Positions 26,799-35,206 of a stretch of 64,000 nucleotides of DNA are shown piece after piece; the stretch's first letter is position 1, and each line of letters opens with the position of its first letter. Location of the stretch: positions 3,224,001 through 3,288,000 of the forward strand of contig CAWHEG010000031.1 in NCBI GenBank assembly GCA_963828405.1, read 5' to 3'. Both the position numbers and the translations under genes were made by a program. The stretch comes from JANMJD01 sp963828405 (GTDB lineage: Bacteria > Actinomycetota > Acidimicrobiia > Acidimicrobiales > Ilumatobacteraceae). The notes under the pieces were generated by a model, which worked only from the letters and a program-made list of their open reading frames with translations, was not told the DNA's origin and made no database searches.

Positions 26799-28741
26799 CG
26801 GACGACGCGCGGTGGTTCAAGGTGGCCGAGGTCCACGGGCTCGACGACGGCCGGGTTCGAGCGGTGACCGTCGACCGGCGCACGTTGGCGCTGTGCCGCG
26901 TCGGTGAGCACTTCGGCGCGCTCGACAACCGATGCCCACACCAGGGCGGCCCGCTCGGGGAAGGGAGCATCGAGAACGGATGGTTGCGTTGCCCGTGGCA
27001 CGGCTACGACTTCGATCCGCTGACGGGCCGTTCGCCTGAGGGCCTGGACGACGCGGTGGCGACGTTTCCGGTCGACGTGCGTGACGACGGCGTGTACGTG
27101 AAGCTGCCCCGGCGACGCGACGACGTGCGCACCGTCTCCGATTCGATCGTCGAGACGTTGGTGGCCTGGGGTATCACCCATGTGTTCGGGATGGTCGGGC
27201 ATTCGAACCTCGGGCTCGCCGACGCGCTGCGCCGCGCCGAGGAACGTGGCGATATCGCCTACATCGGCATTCGACACGAGGGCGCCGCCTCGTTCGCCGC
27301 GTCGGCGTTCGCCAAGCTCTCGGGCAGGCCGGCGGTGTGCATCGCCATCGCCGGACCCGGCTCGACGAACATGTTGACCGGCTTGTACGACGCCAAGGTC
27401 GATCGTGCCCCAGTGGTCTCGGTGTCGGGTCAGGTGCCGTCCAAGGTGCTCGGTCGTGGGGCCTTCCAGGATCTCGATCTGGGCGCGGCGTTTGCCGACG
27501 TGGCCGGGTTCAACCGTACGATCCAGGCGGGCTCGGACCATTCCGAGCTGACCGCGTTGGCCGTCAAGCACGCGTTGGACGACCGCACCGTCACCCACCT
27601 GATCGTGCCCGACGAGGTGCAGGTGCTCCCGGCCCCGTCGGCGACGGTGAACGGACCCGCGGGGCGACTGGCCGATCGACGGGTCAGCCCGTCTGCAGCG
27701 GCCCTCGACGCGGCGCGGCGGGCGATCGACGAGGCGCGCCGTCCGGTCGTGATCGTCGGCCACGGCGCCCGGGGCGCCCGCAACGAAGTCGTCGACCTGG
27801 CGGTCCACCTGTGCGCTGCGGTGATGACGACATTCAAGGCCAAGGGACTTGTGCCCGATACACACCCGCACGGCGCCGGTGTGCTCGGTCGCAGTGGCAC
27901 CCCGGTCGCCTCGTGGTTGATGAACGAGGCCGATCTGCTGATCGTCGTCGGCGCGTCGTTCTCGAACCACACCGGTATCGCCCCGTACAAGCGGATCGTC
28001 CAGATCGACGACGACCATGCCGCGATCGGCCGGTTCCATGGCGTCGATGTCGGCGTGTTGGGCGACGCCCGCGTCACATTGAAGGCGTTGCTCGACCACC
28101 TCGAGTCGAACAGATCCTCACAGCGGGTCGATCAGCGCACCGACATCGGCGATCGCTGGGCGCTGTGGCACGCCGAGAAGCAACGCCGTGCCACCGATTC
28201 GTCACCGGTAGGTGTGGGTTCGGCGGCGATCTTCGCCGCGCTCGGCGAGCATTGTCCGAGCGACGCCGTGATCTGTGTCGACGTCGGCAACAACACCTAC
28301 TCATTCGGCCGCTACTTCGAGACCAGCGGTCAGGAGGTGTTGATGTCGGGCTACCTCGGCTCGATCGGTTTCGGCTATCCCGCCGCGCTCGGCGCGTGGG
28401 CGGCGGCTCCGTCACGGCCGATCGTGGCCGTCACTGGCGACGGCGGCTTCGGTCAATACATGGCCGAGGTCTCGACCGCGGTGAAATACAAGATCCCCAT
28501 CAAGCACGTGCTGCTCGACAACGCGATGCTCGGCAAGATCAGCAAGGAACAGCGCGCCGCCGAATACGACGTGTGGCAGACCAGCCTCCACAACCCCGAC
28601 TTTGCCGCCTACGCCCGACTCTGTGGAGCAACAGGTATCACGGTCGACGCCACCGCCCAACTGGACAGCGCGTTCGGCGAGCTGTTCGCCGCCGACGGTC
28701 CCGCGACCGTCGCCATCCACTGTGACCCGGAGCTGATCTGA
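26795..28741 (+). CDS. Rieske [2Fe-2S] domain fused to a pyruvate-oxidase/acetolactate-synthase-like ThDP enzyme
   Basis: A 648-residue fusion coupled to the gene before it. Residues 1-108 form a Rieske ferredoxin (C47-x-H49, C66-x2-H69). From about 113 the three-domain ThDP fold follows: HVFGMVGHSNLG, the catalytic Glu162 in RHEGAAS, GPGSTNMLTGLYDA, a central domain (VVIVGHGARGA, VVGASFSNHTG), and the ThDP/Mg motif GDG548-550 ending at N576. It resembles pyruvate oxidase (PoxB) and acetolactate-synthase large subunits. ThDP activates a 2-keto acid; the fused Rieske centre suggests the electrons leave through iron-sulphur rather than only through FAD. The keto-acid substrate and electron acceptor are not known. 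Confidence 0.9.
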   Translation: MTDDARWFKVAEVHGLDDGRVRAVTVDRRTLALCRVGEHFGALDNRCPHQGGPLGEGSIENGWLRCPWHGYDFDPLTGRSPEGLDDAVATFPVDVRDDGVYVKLPRRRDDVRTVSDSIVETLVAWGITHVFGMVGHSNLGLADALRRAEERGDIAYIGIRHEGAASFAASAFAKLSGRPAVCIAIAGPGSTNMLTGLYDAKVDRAPVVSVSGQVPSKVLGRGAFQDLDLGAAFADVAGFNRTIQAGSDHSELTALAVKHALDDRTVTHLIVPDEVQVLPAPSATVNGPAGRLADRRVSPSAAALDAARRAIDEARRPVVIVGHGARGARNEVVDLAVHLCAAVMTTFKAKGLVPDTHPHGAGVLGRSGTPVASWLMNEADLLIVVGASFSNHTGIAPYKRIVQIDDDHAAIGRFHGVDVGVLGDARVTLKALLDHLESNRSSQRVDQRTDIGDRWALWHAEKQRRATDSSPVGVGSAAIFAALGEHCPSDAVICVDVGNNTYSFGRYFETSGQEVLMSGYLGSIGFGYPAALGAWAAAPSRPIVAVTGDGGFGQYMAEVSTAVKYKIPIKHVLLDNAMLGKISKEQRAAEYDVWQTSLHNPDFAAYARLCGATGITVDATAQLDSAFGELFAADGPATVAIHCDPELI

Positions 28742-28880
28742 GCCGGTCAGAATGAACAATGCCGAGCCGCCGGATATCGCTCAGGAAACACTCGCATCCG
28801 GTGGATCCGGAGCGCTGCCGGCCGCGACATAGCGGCTCTCCTCTCCACTACGGTTGTGGCGGACAGAGGGGGTCAGACAG

Positions 28881-29360
28881 ATGGCAAAGGACATCAAGGG
28901 TGGTCGCTGGACCGCTGAAATCGAGGGCGACTTCGTCGTGTTCCTGATCGGAGCGCGACCGCAGAAGACCCATCTGCTGCGCTCGATCCGCGACCTGGGC
29001 GGCACGCGCGGCATGAAGCGCATGCTCGACTATCTGATGGACCACCCCGAGAAAGGTCTGCTCGGCTATCAGATGGGCTTGCCGACGATCGTGCAGTACT
29101 GGCGCTCCTTCGACCAGCTCGAAGCGTTCGCGAAGGACAACAACGATCCCCACCTCGACGCCTGGCGTAACTACTGGAAGCGGGTAGCGAAGAGTCAACG
29201 CACCGGCATCTGGCACGAGACCTACCTCGTGCGTGCGGGTGAGTACGAGGCGGTCTACGGCAACATGCCCGCATTCGGTCTGGGAGCGGCGGCCAAACTG
29301 GTGCCGGTCGCCGAGTCGTCGACGGCGCGGGGCCGACTCAAGGCGGCGGCCGGGAGCTGA
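28881..29360 (+). CDS. DUF4188 family protein
   Basis: A 159-residue protein with the DUF4188 pattern: FVVFLIGARPQKTHLL at the N-terminus, GLLGYQMGLPTIVQYWRSFDQLEAFAKD in the middle, DPHLDAWRNYW and HETYLVRAGEYEAVYGNMPAFGLG at the end (pieces shown). The family has a dimeric alpha/beta-barrel-like fold related to small monooxygenases, but no reaction is established. ATG at 28881 with a purine-rich AGAGGGGG about 7 nt upstream; an in-frame earlier start at 28854 is possible. It lies 139 bp after the Rieske-ThDP gene on the same strand and might share its regulation. Confidence 0.82.
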   Translation: MAKDIKGGRWTAEIEGDFVVFLIGARPQKTHLLRSIRDLGGTRGMKRMLDYLMDHPEKGLLGYQMGLPTIVQYWRSFDQLEAFAKDNNDPHLDAWRNYWKRVAKSQRTGIWHETYLVRAGEYEAVYGNMPAFGLGAAAKLVPVAESSTARGRLKAAAGS

Positions 29361-29431
29361 GCGGCCCATCGGCCGCTAACGCCGCTCCCCCGACTTGCGA
29401 CGGCTGTCCGCCCATCTCGGATCGGGGGCGG

Positions 29432-29876
29432 TCATGACTTGAGTAGCGCGGCTACGGGGAAAGCGGTCATGGCGAGACCGGCGATGGAGGTGGCGAGCAG
29501 GGATGCCGCGCCCGACCGGAACTCGCCGAGCACGCCTTCGGAGCGGGCGAGGAGGACGATGAGCAGGATGAGCGGTGGTGCGGTGATGCCGTTGAAGATG
29601 GCGGCGAGGTAGAGGGCTCGTATCGGGTTGACGCCGATGCCGACGAGAGCGAGGCCGATGACCATCGACGCGATGATGACCGCGTAGAAGCCGGGGGCGT
29701 CGCGGAGTTTGCGGCTGAGGCCTTCGTGCCAGTGGAATGCTTCGGCAACGGCGTCGGCGCTGGAGCAGCGACAGGCCCTGGGCGGCGCCGACCTGGGAGT
29801 AGGTGCCGATGCCGGAGGGGTCGTCGTCGGCGGCGCCGGTGACGATTCCGGGGCCAAGCCGCTTGAAGTATCCGTG
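29432..29876 (-). pseudogene. NRAMP-family metal transporter remnant with internal deletion
   Basis: Two pieces of an NRAMP divalent-metal transporter. The N-terminal piece (about 29876-29765) has RLGPGIVTGAADDDPSGIGTYS, the family's first conserved helix with the DPSG motif. It joins in another frame, near 29765, to the last about 110 residues (VAEAFHW, APGFYAVIIASM, NPIRALYLAAIFNG, ending at 29432). Roughly 260 residues in the middle are missing, and no start codon precedes the first piece. It cannot encode a transporter. The deletion is far longer than a sequencing error. Confidence 0.85.
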
Positions 29877-30047
29877 GCCCCGCAGCGTGCCTCGACGCGT
29901 GTGGTGCCGGGTCAGCGCGGGACGGATACGTGACGTCACTGAGACGAGTCTGACACGCAGTCGCAACCGCAGCGGGTTTGGCGGTAGCAGGCGCGATCGG
30001 TGGTCATCGAGCGCCCGCTTGGCGTTGCTCGAAGCCCGGGCGGGTTG

Positions 30048-30479
30048 TCAGTGGAGGTTTGCTGGCGCGACAGCGAGCCCGGCGGCGGTGGCGCCGGCGT
30101 GTAGGCGTGTGTCCCAGACAGCGACTGTGACATCCGCCGAGCCGAGGGCCAGCGCACTGGCGAGGTGGACGGCGTCAGCACCTCGGAGTTGGTGGCGTAC
30201 TGCCAACGCGCCGGCAGTCTGTTCGACTTCGGCGGTCAACTCGACTGCACGCATCGATGCCCAGAAGGTCTCCCATTCGGCTGCGGCGCCAGACGCCTCG
30301 GACTCGGTCAGGTCATGGTTGCGACTGGCGGCAGCGAGGGCCGCGCAGACTTCGGGATAGGCCAGGCGGCTCGACAGGGCGGCATCGCAGCCGTTCCAGA
30401 GTGCTGCGGCGAGGTCCGATCCGGCCTCGTCGAGTACGAGCTTGACGAGTGCGCTCGAATCGAAATAGACGAGGGTCAC
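30048..30479 (-). CDS. vapC: PIN-domain ribonuclease toxin (VapC type)
   Basis: A 143-residue PIN-domain protein, expected to be a Mg-dependent RNase toxin. Acidic active-site residues are visible: D in YFDSSALVKL at the N-terminus, E in YPEVCAAL near 43, D in LRGADAVHLA near 100, and D in VAVWDTRL near 120. It follows the antitoxin gene by 2 bp, the standard vapBC order. The start at 30479 is ATG. Confidence 0.88.
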   Translation of the reverse strand: MTLVYFDSSALVKLVLDEAGSDLAAALWNGCDAALSSRLAYPEVCAALAAASRNHDLTESEASGAAAEWETFWASMRAVELTAEVEQTAGALAVRHQLRGADAVHLASALALGSADVTVAVWDTRLHAGATAAGLAVAPANLH

Positions 30480-30481
30480 CT

Positions 30482-30745
30482 TCAGCGACGCTGCTCACTG
30501 ACGATGCCGGCAACTGGCCGTTTCGGTGTTGGCCGGTGCCGGTCTCCAGCGAGTGGCCGGGTTGGCCTGGTCGGACTGCTGATGATTCCTTGCTCGGTCA
30601 GGCGACCGATGACCGATGTCGAGTCGAGGGCGACGATTCGAGCGACCGGTGTCCCTCGATCGGTGATGACGATGTCATTGCCTTCCCGTGCAGCGTCGAT
30701 CCAGCGACCGAGGTGGGCTCTGAGTTCTGTGACTGCAACGTCCAT
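30482..30745 (-). CDS. vapB: Phd/YefM-type antitoxin of the first vapBC pair
   Basis: An 87-residue antitoxin. The N-terminal 45 residues are the Phd/YefM DNA-binding and dimerisation fold (VAVTELRAHLGRWIDAA, then DIVITDRGTPVARIVAL). The rest is a basic, proline-rich tail that should wrap the toxin. The perfect inverted repeat 10 bp upstream of its ATG is the probable autoregulatory operator. Confidence 0.87.
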   Translation of the reverse strand: MDVAVTELRAHLGRWIDAAREGNDIVITDRGTPVARIVALDSTSVIGRLTEQGIISSPTRPTRPLAGDRHRPTPKRPVAGIVSEQRR

Positions 30746-30754
30746 CCCCGGAAG

Positions 30755-30784
30755 TGTACATAACGATGAGAAGCCATATGTACA
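30755..30784. promoter_or_regulatory. Probable operator of vapBC
   Basis: A perfect 8-bp inverted repeat TGTACATA / TATGTACA with a 14-bp spacer, centred 25 bp upstream of the vapB start. The arms lie about two helical turns apart, which suits cooperative binding of antitoxin dimers. AT-rich arms stand out from the GC-rich surroundings and probably overlap the promoter. Confidence 0.6.
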
Positions 30785-30813
30785 GTTGACCGCTCGTCTT
30801 GGGGTGCGGCTGG

Positions 30814-31725
30814 TCAGGCAAGGGCGAGCGCGGCGTCGAGTACCGGATCGCGACGGGCGAGGAGATCGTCGAGGCCTGACGTCGCTGCGATGTCGGGCAC
30901 GACGGCGTCGCGATGGTCGTCGGCGCCACCGAGATCGAAGTACCTGGATGACACCTCCACCACGAGCCCGCTGTTCGGCAGCTTCAGCGGCCGCGGATTG
31001 GCGTGGACGTTTGGACCTCCACCGGTCGGCTCGCCGATGAACACGGCGTTCGTCTGTTTGTCCAACTCCGCAGCGAACAGCGCTGCGGCCGAGAACGTCT
31101 GACGTCCGATGATCACCACCAACGCCCCGGGACGGGCGAGCACCGGGTGCGTGGTCAATACGCGCAGCAGGGATGAACAGGTGCGGTCATTGCCGCCAGG
31201 GTTGTCGCGCAGGTCGACGACGAGGCGGGTGATCGTCCCGCTGCTGAGTGTCGTGTCGACGTCGTCGGCCAACTGGTTGATCGATCTCGAGCCGCTCTGG
31301 CGAACGACTTCGTTGTACTGCAGGTACAACGTCTGGCCGCCGTCTGGCGACGGGTGGTCCAACACCGTCGTCCAGAACGGTTCGTCGATGCGTGCCAGCG
31401 ACGGTGCCGACGCGATCTCCGCCGTCGCCGAGTTGTCGAACGGCGAGTCGGGCGCAACCGCCTCGGCGGCGGCGGAGATCGGCACACCGTCGATGCTCAG
31501 CACCTTGGCGCCGAAGAGGGCCGGGTCCGACGCGGCGATGACGACCACGTCATCACCGAACGAGTAGAGGTGCATCGCGTACAGGTGGAATCCGGCCTCG
31601 CCCAGATGGACGCCCGTGTGCCCGTCGATCCCGGCGGTGAGGCGCATCACCTCGGCGCGGGCGTCGCTGTCGCTGAGCGCAGCGAGGCGCTGGGGTGCCG
31701 CAGCCAACGAGGCGTCGAGCGGCAA
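30814..31725 (-). CDS. S41-family (C-terminal processing-like) peptidase, possibly 5'-truncated
   Basis: A 303-residue protein from a TTG at 31725. Recognisable S41 parts: GIDGHTGVHLG near residue 32, the PDZ-like VLSIDGVPISAAAEAV, VVDLRDNPGGN near 180, the catalytic Ser block GRQTFSAAALFA, and IGEPTGGGP. No signal peptide is seen, and the usual N-terminal helical cap of such peptidases is shortened. An ATG-ATG pair at about 31759 lies in a different frame, so an N-terminal frameshift or truncation is possible. Expected to be extracytoplasmic if intact. Confidence 0.75.
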   Translation of the reverse strand: MPLDASLAAAPQRLAALSDSDARAEVMRLTAGIDGHTGVHLGEAGFHLYAMHLYSFGDDVVVIAASDPALFGAKVLSIDGVPISAAAEAVAPDSPFDNSATAEIASAPSLARIDEPFWTTVLDHPSPDGGQTLYLQYNEVVRQSGSRSINQLADDVDTTLSSGTITRLVVDLRDNPGGNDRTCSSLLRVLTTHPVLARPGALVVIIGRQTFSAAALFAAELDKQTNAVFIGEPTGGGPNVHANPRPLKLPNSGLVVEVSSRYFDLGGADDHRDAVVPDIAATSGLDDLLARRDPVLDAALALA

Positions 31726-31791
31726 TGCCGGGCGCCTTGTGCGATTCGTGCGATCATCATTGCGACGCTCGATGTGCAGGCAGCCCCTCCG

Positions 31792-32863
31792 ATGAACTCT
31801 TTCCCGTTTCGTCAGTCCATCCGACCGCGTCCCGGTGTGCTCGCACTTGCGCTCGGCTCGGTCATCCTGTCCGGCTGCGCAGCTGCCACGGCCGATGGAA
31901 CGATGCCCGCGGTGTCGACTGATGCGGACGCGGCGACTCCACCGGTCTCGTTGAACCCGACCGGCGTTCCGGCCACCGCGCCGTTGCCGGTCTGCGTCGT
32001 CACGGTCCAGCCAGGCGACTCGCTGTCGGCGATCGCCGCTCGGACCGGCGTGACCATCGCCGGCCTGGAATCAGAGAACGCCATCGGGATCTCGGCCACG
32101 ATCCATCCCGAGCAGGTCTTCGACATCTGCGTCGGCAACGACATCGACGACGTCACCGGTGCGTCGCGTCTCGCGCCCCCAACTGCTGCGGTGATGGTCC
32201 AACAGACCGAACTCAACGAGTTGTTCGCCGGCTATTCGCTGCTGCCACTCGACGTCGACGGTGACTCGGGCTCGTATACCCGCCAGGCTATCTGCGCGGC
32301 CCGAATGGCACTCGGCCTACCGGTCCACAACGGGCATCTGACCGCAGGAAGCGACGAGGAGGCGGCGATCTTCGCTGCCAGCAAACTGGCGATTCCGCTC
32401 GGCGCTCCCATCGATGCCGCCAAATGGATCCTCGATTGACCAGACATGCCAGGTGATCTTCACCGGCGAAGGCGATGACCGAGTCGTCGACGTGTTCCCG
32501 ACGTCGACCGGCCAGCCAGGGTACGAGACCCGCACCGTGACGGCCCGCGCCTTGCGCTTCGACCCGGCGGCCGACAACGACGGCTGGCACGACAGCGCTG
32601 CCTTCCCGGTCAAGGGCGACAATCCGCTCAACGGCAACATGTACAAGCCGCTCTACTTCAACGACGGCCAGGCAATCCACGGCGCTGGGGTCATCCCACC
32701 CGAACCGCGCAGCAAAGGCTGCGCCCGCACATTCCCCGAACACCAGGACATGGTCATTGAGTGGCTCGGACTCGACAAGGAGACGCAGGCCACTTGGGAT
32801 GCCGACAAGATCGGTGTCACCGTTGTCGTCCAAGGCCGATACCAGGACCGAACCGCGGACTGA
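31792..32863 (+). CDS. LysM/peptidoglycan-binding L,D-transpeptidase lipoprotein, one apparent frameshift
   Basis: A cell-wall enzyme that would crosslink peptidoglycan stems. It begins with a signal peptide and lipobox SVILSGC at about residues 22-28. A LysM domain follows (VQPGDSLSAIAARTGVTIAGL) and a PG-binding-1 domain (YSLLPLDVDGDSGSYTRQAICAAR). The frame ends at 32439, but the catalytic YkuD domain continues in the next frame (LYFNDGQAIHGAGVIPPEPRSKGCAR). One extra G near 32434 accounts for the break. The active-site His is in HGAG and the nucleophilic Cys in SKGC, where SHGC is more usual. Full length about 356 residues. Confidence 0.82.
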
Positions 32864-33025
32864 GCTTGTCGCTCGCCAGCTTGATGGGAGTGAACCGTGC
32901 CGCTCGGTGCTCGCTGGCCGGCCGCACGTAACGGCGAACCTACGCATGATGGCGGAGGGATACCGGGCATGTCGAACTGCCGAGCGGTGTTTCGCAACCG
33001 GTGGATCCCGAACGACTCCGGCGTG

Positions 33026-33406
33026 TCAGGCCGGAATCACGTCGACTCGACGTCCGCTGGCTTCGACGAGAACCGCAAGCTCGCTCAGGTCCGACGTGAC
33101 GATCTGGTCCTCGTGACGAGCAAGGGCAGCCACCGCAGCATCGACAGCGTCGGTGAGCCCAGATCGTGCAAGGAGGAGACCGGCATTTCGTCCGAGGATC
33201 TCATCGAGCGGTGCCACCTCGACCGACTGGAACGCCTTGGCGAGCAGCGCCTGGCGACCGGAACCCCCTCGCCACACCTGCGCGACGACGCCGCCATGGG
33301 TCAGCGGCGGGGTGCCTGCCAGCTGGGCGGCCTTGAGTCGTCGCCACATCTGACGGTCGTTTCGTTCGAGCGCCACGAACGCACCCGAATCCAGAATCAG
33401 CGTCAT
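33026..33406 (-). CDS. vapC: PIN-domain toxin of the second vapBC pair
   Basis: A 126-residue PIN-domain protein. The acidic residues fit the fold: D in LILDSGAFVALER, D in LTDAVDAAVAALA and D in IVTSDLSEL. The second acidic position (usually E after the first helix) is less clear here, with GGVVAQVWRGG in its place. ATG overlaps the antitoxin stop (ATGA at 33403-33406). It is unrelated in detail to the PIN toxin at 30 kb, so the two pairs are separate acquisitions rather than a duplication. Confidence 0.82.
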   Translation of the reverse strand: MTLILDSGAFVALERNDRQMWRRLKAAQLAGTPPLTHGGVVAQVWRGGSGRQALLAKAFQSVEVAPLDEILGRNAGLLLARSGLTDAVDAAVAALARHEDQIVTSDLSELAVLVEASGRRVDVIPA

Positions 33407-33681
33407 CCGGCAAGCCGGACCCTCGAACGCGCAGCGGCAGCGGCGTCCCGATCGCTTTGCGCCTGTTCGGCGAGCTCGTCATCGCTGATCTCGCCATGCT
33501 CGGCTTCATAGCCCGAGACAAGCTCCGCCAGCGCCTGGAGACGACGATCCCGGGCCAAGCGATCGCTCATCGCTTCGTTGACCCACGCACTCACCGATTC
33601 GACCCGGCCCTGAGCGACAGCGGCCACCGCCTCGTCGACCAGCCCCTCATCCACCGTGATCGTGACCCGACGCTTGCTCAT
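33403..33681 (-). CDS. vapB: Antitoxin of the second vapBC pair
   Basis: A 92-residue antitoxin. The N-terminal SKRRVTITVDEGLVDEAV is a ribbon-helix-helix-like strand-helix and the helical C-terminus is acidic (AEHGEISDDELAEQAQSD). ATG at 33681. Two direct copies of GAGTATG (minus strand, about 33680-33698) lie at and just before the start codon and could be part of the operator, but this is weak. Confidence 0.78.
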   Translation of the reverse strand: MSKRRVTITVDEGLVDEAVAAVAQGRVESVSAWVNEAMSDRLARDRRLQALAELVSGYEAEHGEISDDELAEQAQSDRDAAAAARSRVRLAG

Positions 33682-33757
33682 ACTCACAGCATACTCGAGT
33701 GCGCGCTCGTACATACATGAGTCGTCGCCCACCCGCGGCGGCAGACGTCGCTCACCA

Positions 33758-33794
33758 CCGGCGACCGGCGCCGCCCAGGGGCGACGGTCGCCGG
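33758..33794 (-). terminator. Candidate terminator hairpin after the acyl-CoA dehydrogenase gene
   Basis: Inverted repeat CCGGCGACC (33758-33766) / GGTCGCCGG (33786-33794) with a 19-nt GC-rich loop, 10 bp downstream of the stop at 33804. Perfect 9-bp stem, no U-tract. The separation from the toxin-antitoxin pair supports a terminator role. Confidence 0.4.
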
Positions 33795-33803
33795 GGCGCA
33801 GGT

Positions 33804-35024
33804 CTACAACGGCAGATCGCCGGTGGCCTTCTTCGTCGTGCCCCAGTCCTTGTAGGCGGCGATCGTGCGCTGGGCGATGCGCATCTGATGGATCTCGTCG
33901 GCGCCATCGGCGAAGCGCGACCAGCGGGCCTGCTGGAGCATGCCGGCCAGCGGCGTGTCGGTCGAGTAGCCGAGGGCGCCGTGCACCTGGATCGCCCGGT
34001 CGATGATCCGCCACAGGCTGTTGGCGACGAAGTGCTTGGCCATCGACACCTCGGAGGTGAAGTCCAGCTTGTGCTCGAGCTTGTAGGCGGCGTGGAGCAC
34101 CATCAGCTTGCACTGGTACATCTCCATCGCCGAGTCGGCGATCATCCACTGGATGCCCTGCTTCTCGGCGAGCAGCGAGCCGTGGCTGAACCGCTCGAGC
34201 GAGCGGGCGACCATCATGTCGAGCGCCGTCTCGCACTGGGCGATCCAGCGCATGCAGTGGGCGAGCCGGGCCGGGCCGAGGCGGTACTGGCCGAGCAGAT
34301 GGCCCTGCCCCTGGCCGCCGAGCATGTTCTCGTGCGGGACCCGGAGGTCCTTGATCCGGATCTCGCAGTGGTTGTGGCCACCCGACATCGTGTGCACGTC
34401 GCGCACGATCTCCCACCCGTCGGACGGGAAGTCGACGATGAACGCCGTGTTGGCGGCCTGGGGGATCTCGGGATCCTCCTCGGTGCGGGCGATGAGGATG
34501 CCGAACCTGGCGCCCCGCGCCCCGGAGATGAACCACTTGTGGCCGTTCACGATCCACTCGTCGCCGTCGCGGTAGGCGAACGTCTTGATCAGCGTCGGAT
34601 CGCTGCCGGCCACCTCGGGCTCGGTCATCGCGAAGCACGACCGCGTCGTGCCCTCGCACAACGGGCGCAGGTACTTCTCCTTCTGCTCCGGGGTTCCCCA
34701 GTGCTCGAGGGTGTGCTGGTTGCCCTCGTCGGGTGCCTGGGCGTTGATCACGAACGGGCCGATGCCGACCTTGGCCGCCTCGGCCGACACCGCGGCCATC
34801 GCCGTGGGACCGAGGGCCATGCCCCCCCACTCCTCGGGCATGTGGGGCAGCCACACACCCCACTCCTCACGGGCGATGCGGCGGAGCTTGACGATCGCCC
34901 CGACCACCTGGCTCCGGTCGTTCTCGTCGATCGACTCCCACTCGGGGCGCACCACCTCGTCCATCAGCCGACGGACCTTGAGGCGGATCTCCTCGACCTC
35001 GGGGGCGAAGGTGAAGTCGATCAT
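33804..35024 (-). CDS. Acyl-CoA dehydrogenase family protein
   Basis: A 406-residue FAD-dependent acyl-CoA dehydrogenase. Typical blocks: CFAMTEPEVAGSDPT in the middle domain, IVNGHKWFISGARGA, and the C-terminal RAIQVHGALGYSTDTPLAGMLQQAR with RFADGADEIHQMRIA. The G-Y-S-T-D block is close to proteins annotated as acyl-CoA dehydrogenases of unknown chain length, and the exact substrate is not visible. ATG at 35024 fits the family N-terminus (IDFTFAPEVEEIR). It is divergent from menG. Confidence 0.9.
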   Translation of the reverse strand: MIDFTFAPEVEEIRLKVRRLMDEVVRPEWESIDENDRSQVVGAIVKLRRIAREEWGVWLPHMPEEWGGMALGPTAMAAVSAEAAKVGIGPFVINAQAPDEGNQHTLEHWGTPEQKEKYLRPLCEGTTRSCFAMTEPEVAGSDPTLIKTFAYRDGDEWIVNGHKWFISGARGARFGILIARTEEDPEIPQAANTAFIVDFPSDGWEIVRDVHTMSGGHNHCEIRIKDLRVPHENMLGGQGQGHLLGQYRLGPARLAHCMRWIAQCETALDMMVARSLERFSHGSLLAEKQGIQWMIADSAMEMYQCKLMVLHAAYKLEHKLDFTSEVSMAKHFVANSLWRIIDRAIQVHGALGYSTDTPLAGMLQQARWSRFADGADEIHQMRIAQRTIAAYKDWGTTKKATGDLPL

Positions 35025-35206
35025 CAGTGCGCCCGACGAGCGGTAGGCCGAGGGTGCGACCCGCACGGCGATGGGGTTCGAGGGCCCGGTGCCCGGTCGA
35101 GAATGATCATCCGCCAGTTGTAGCCGAGCAGGGCACCTGTCGGCCGAGTCGGCCGGACCTTCTGCCGGCCTGCGGCCGGGCACGATCAACCCGTAGCCTG
35201 GCCCTC

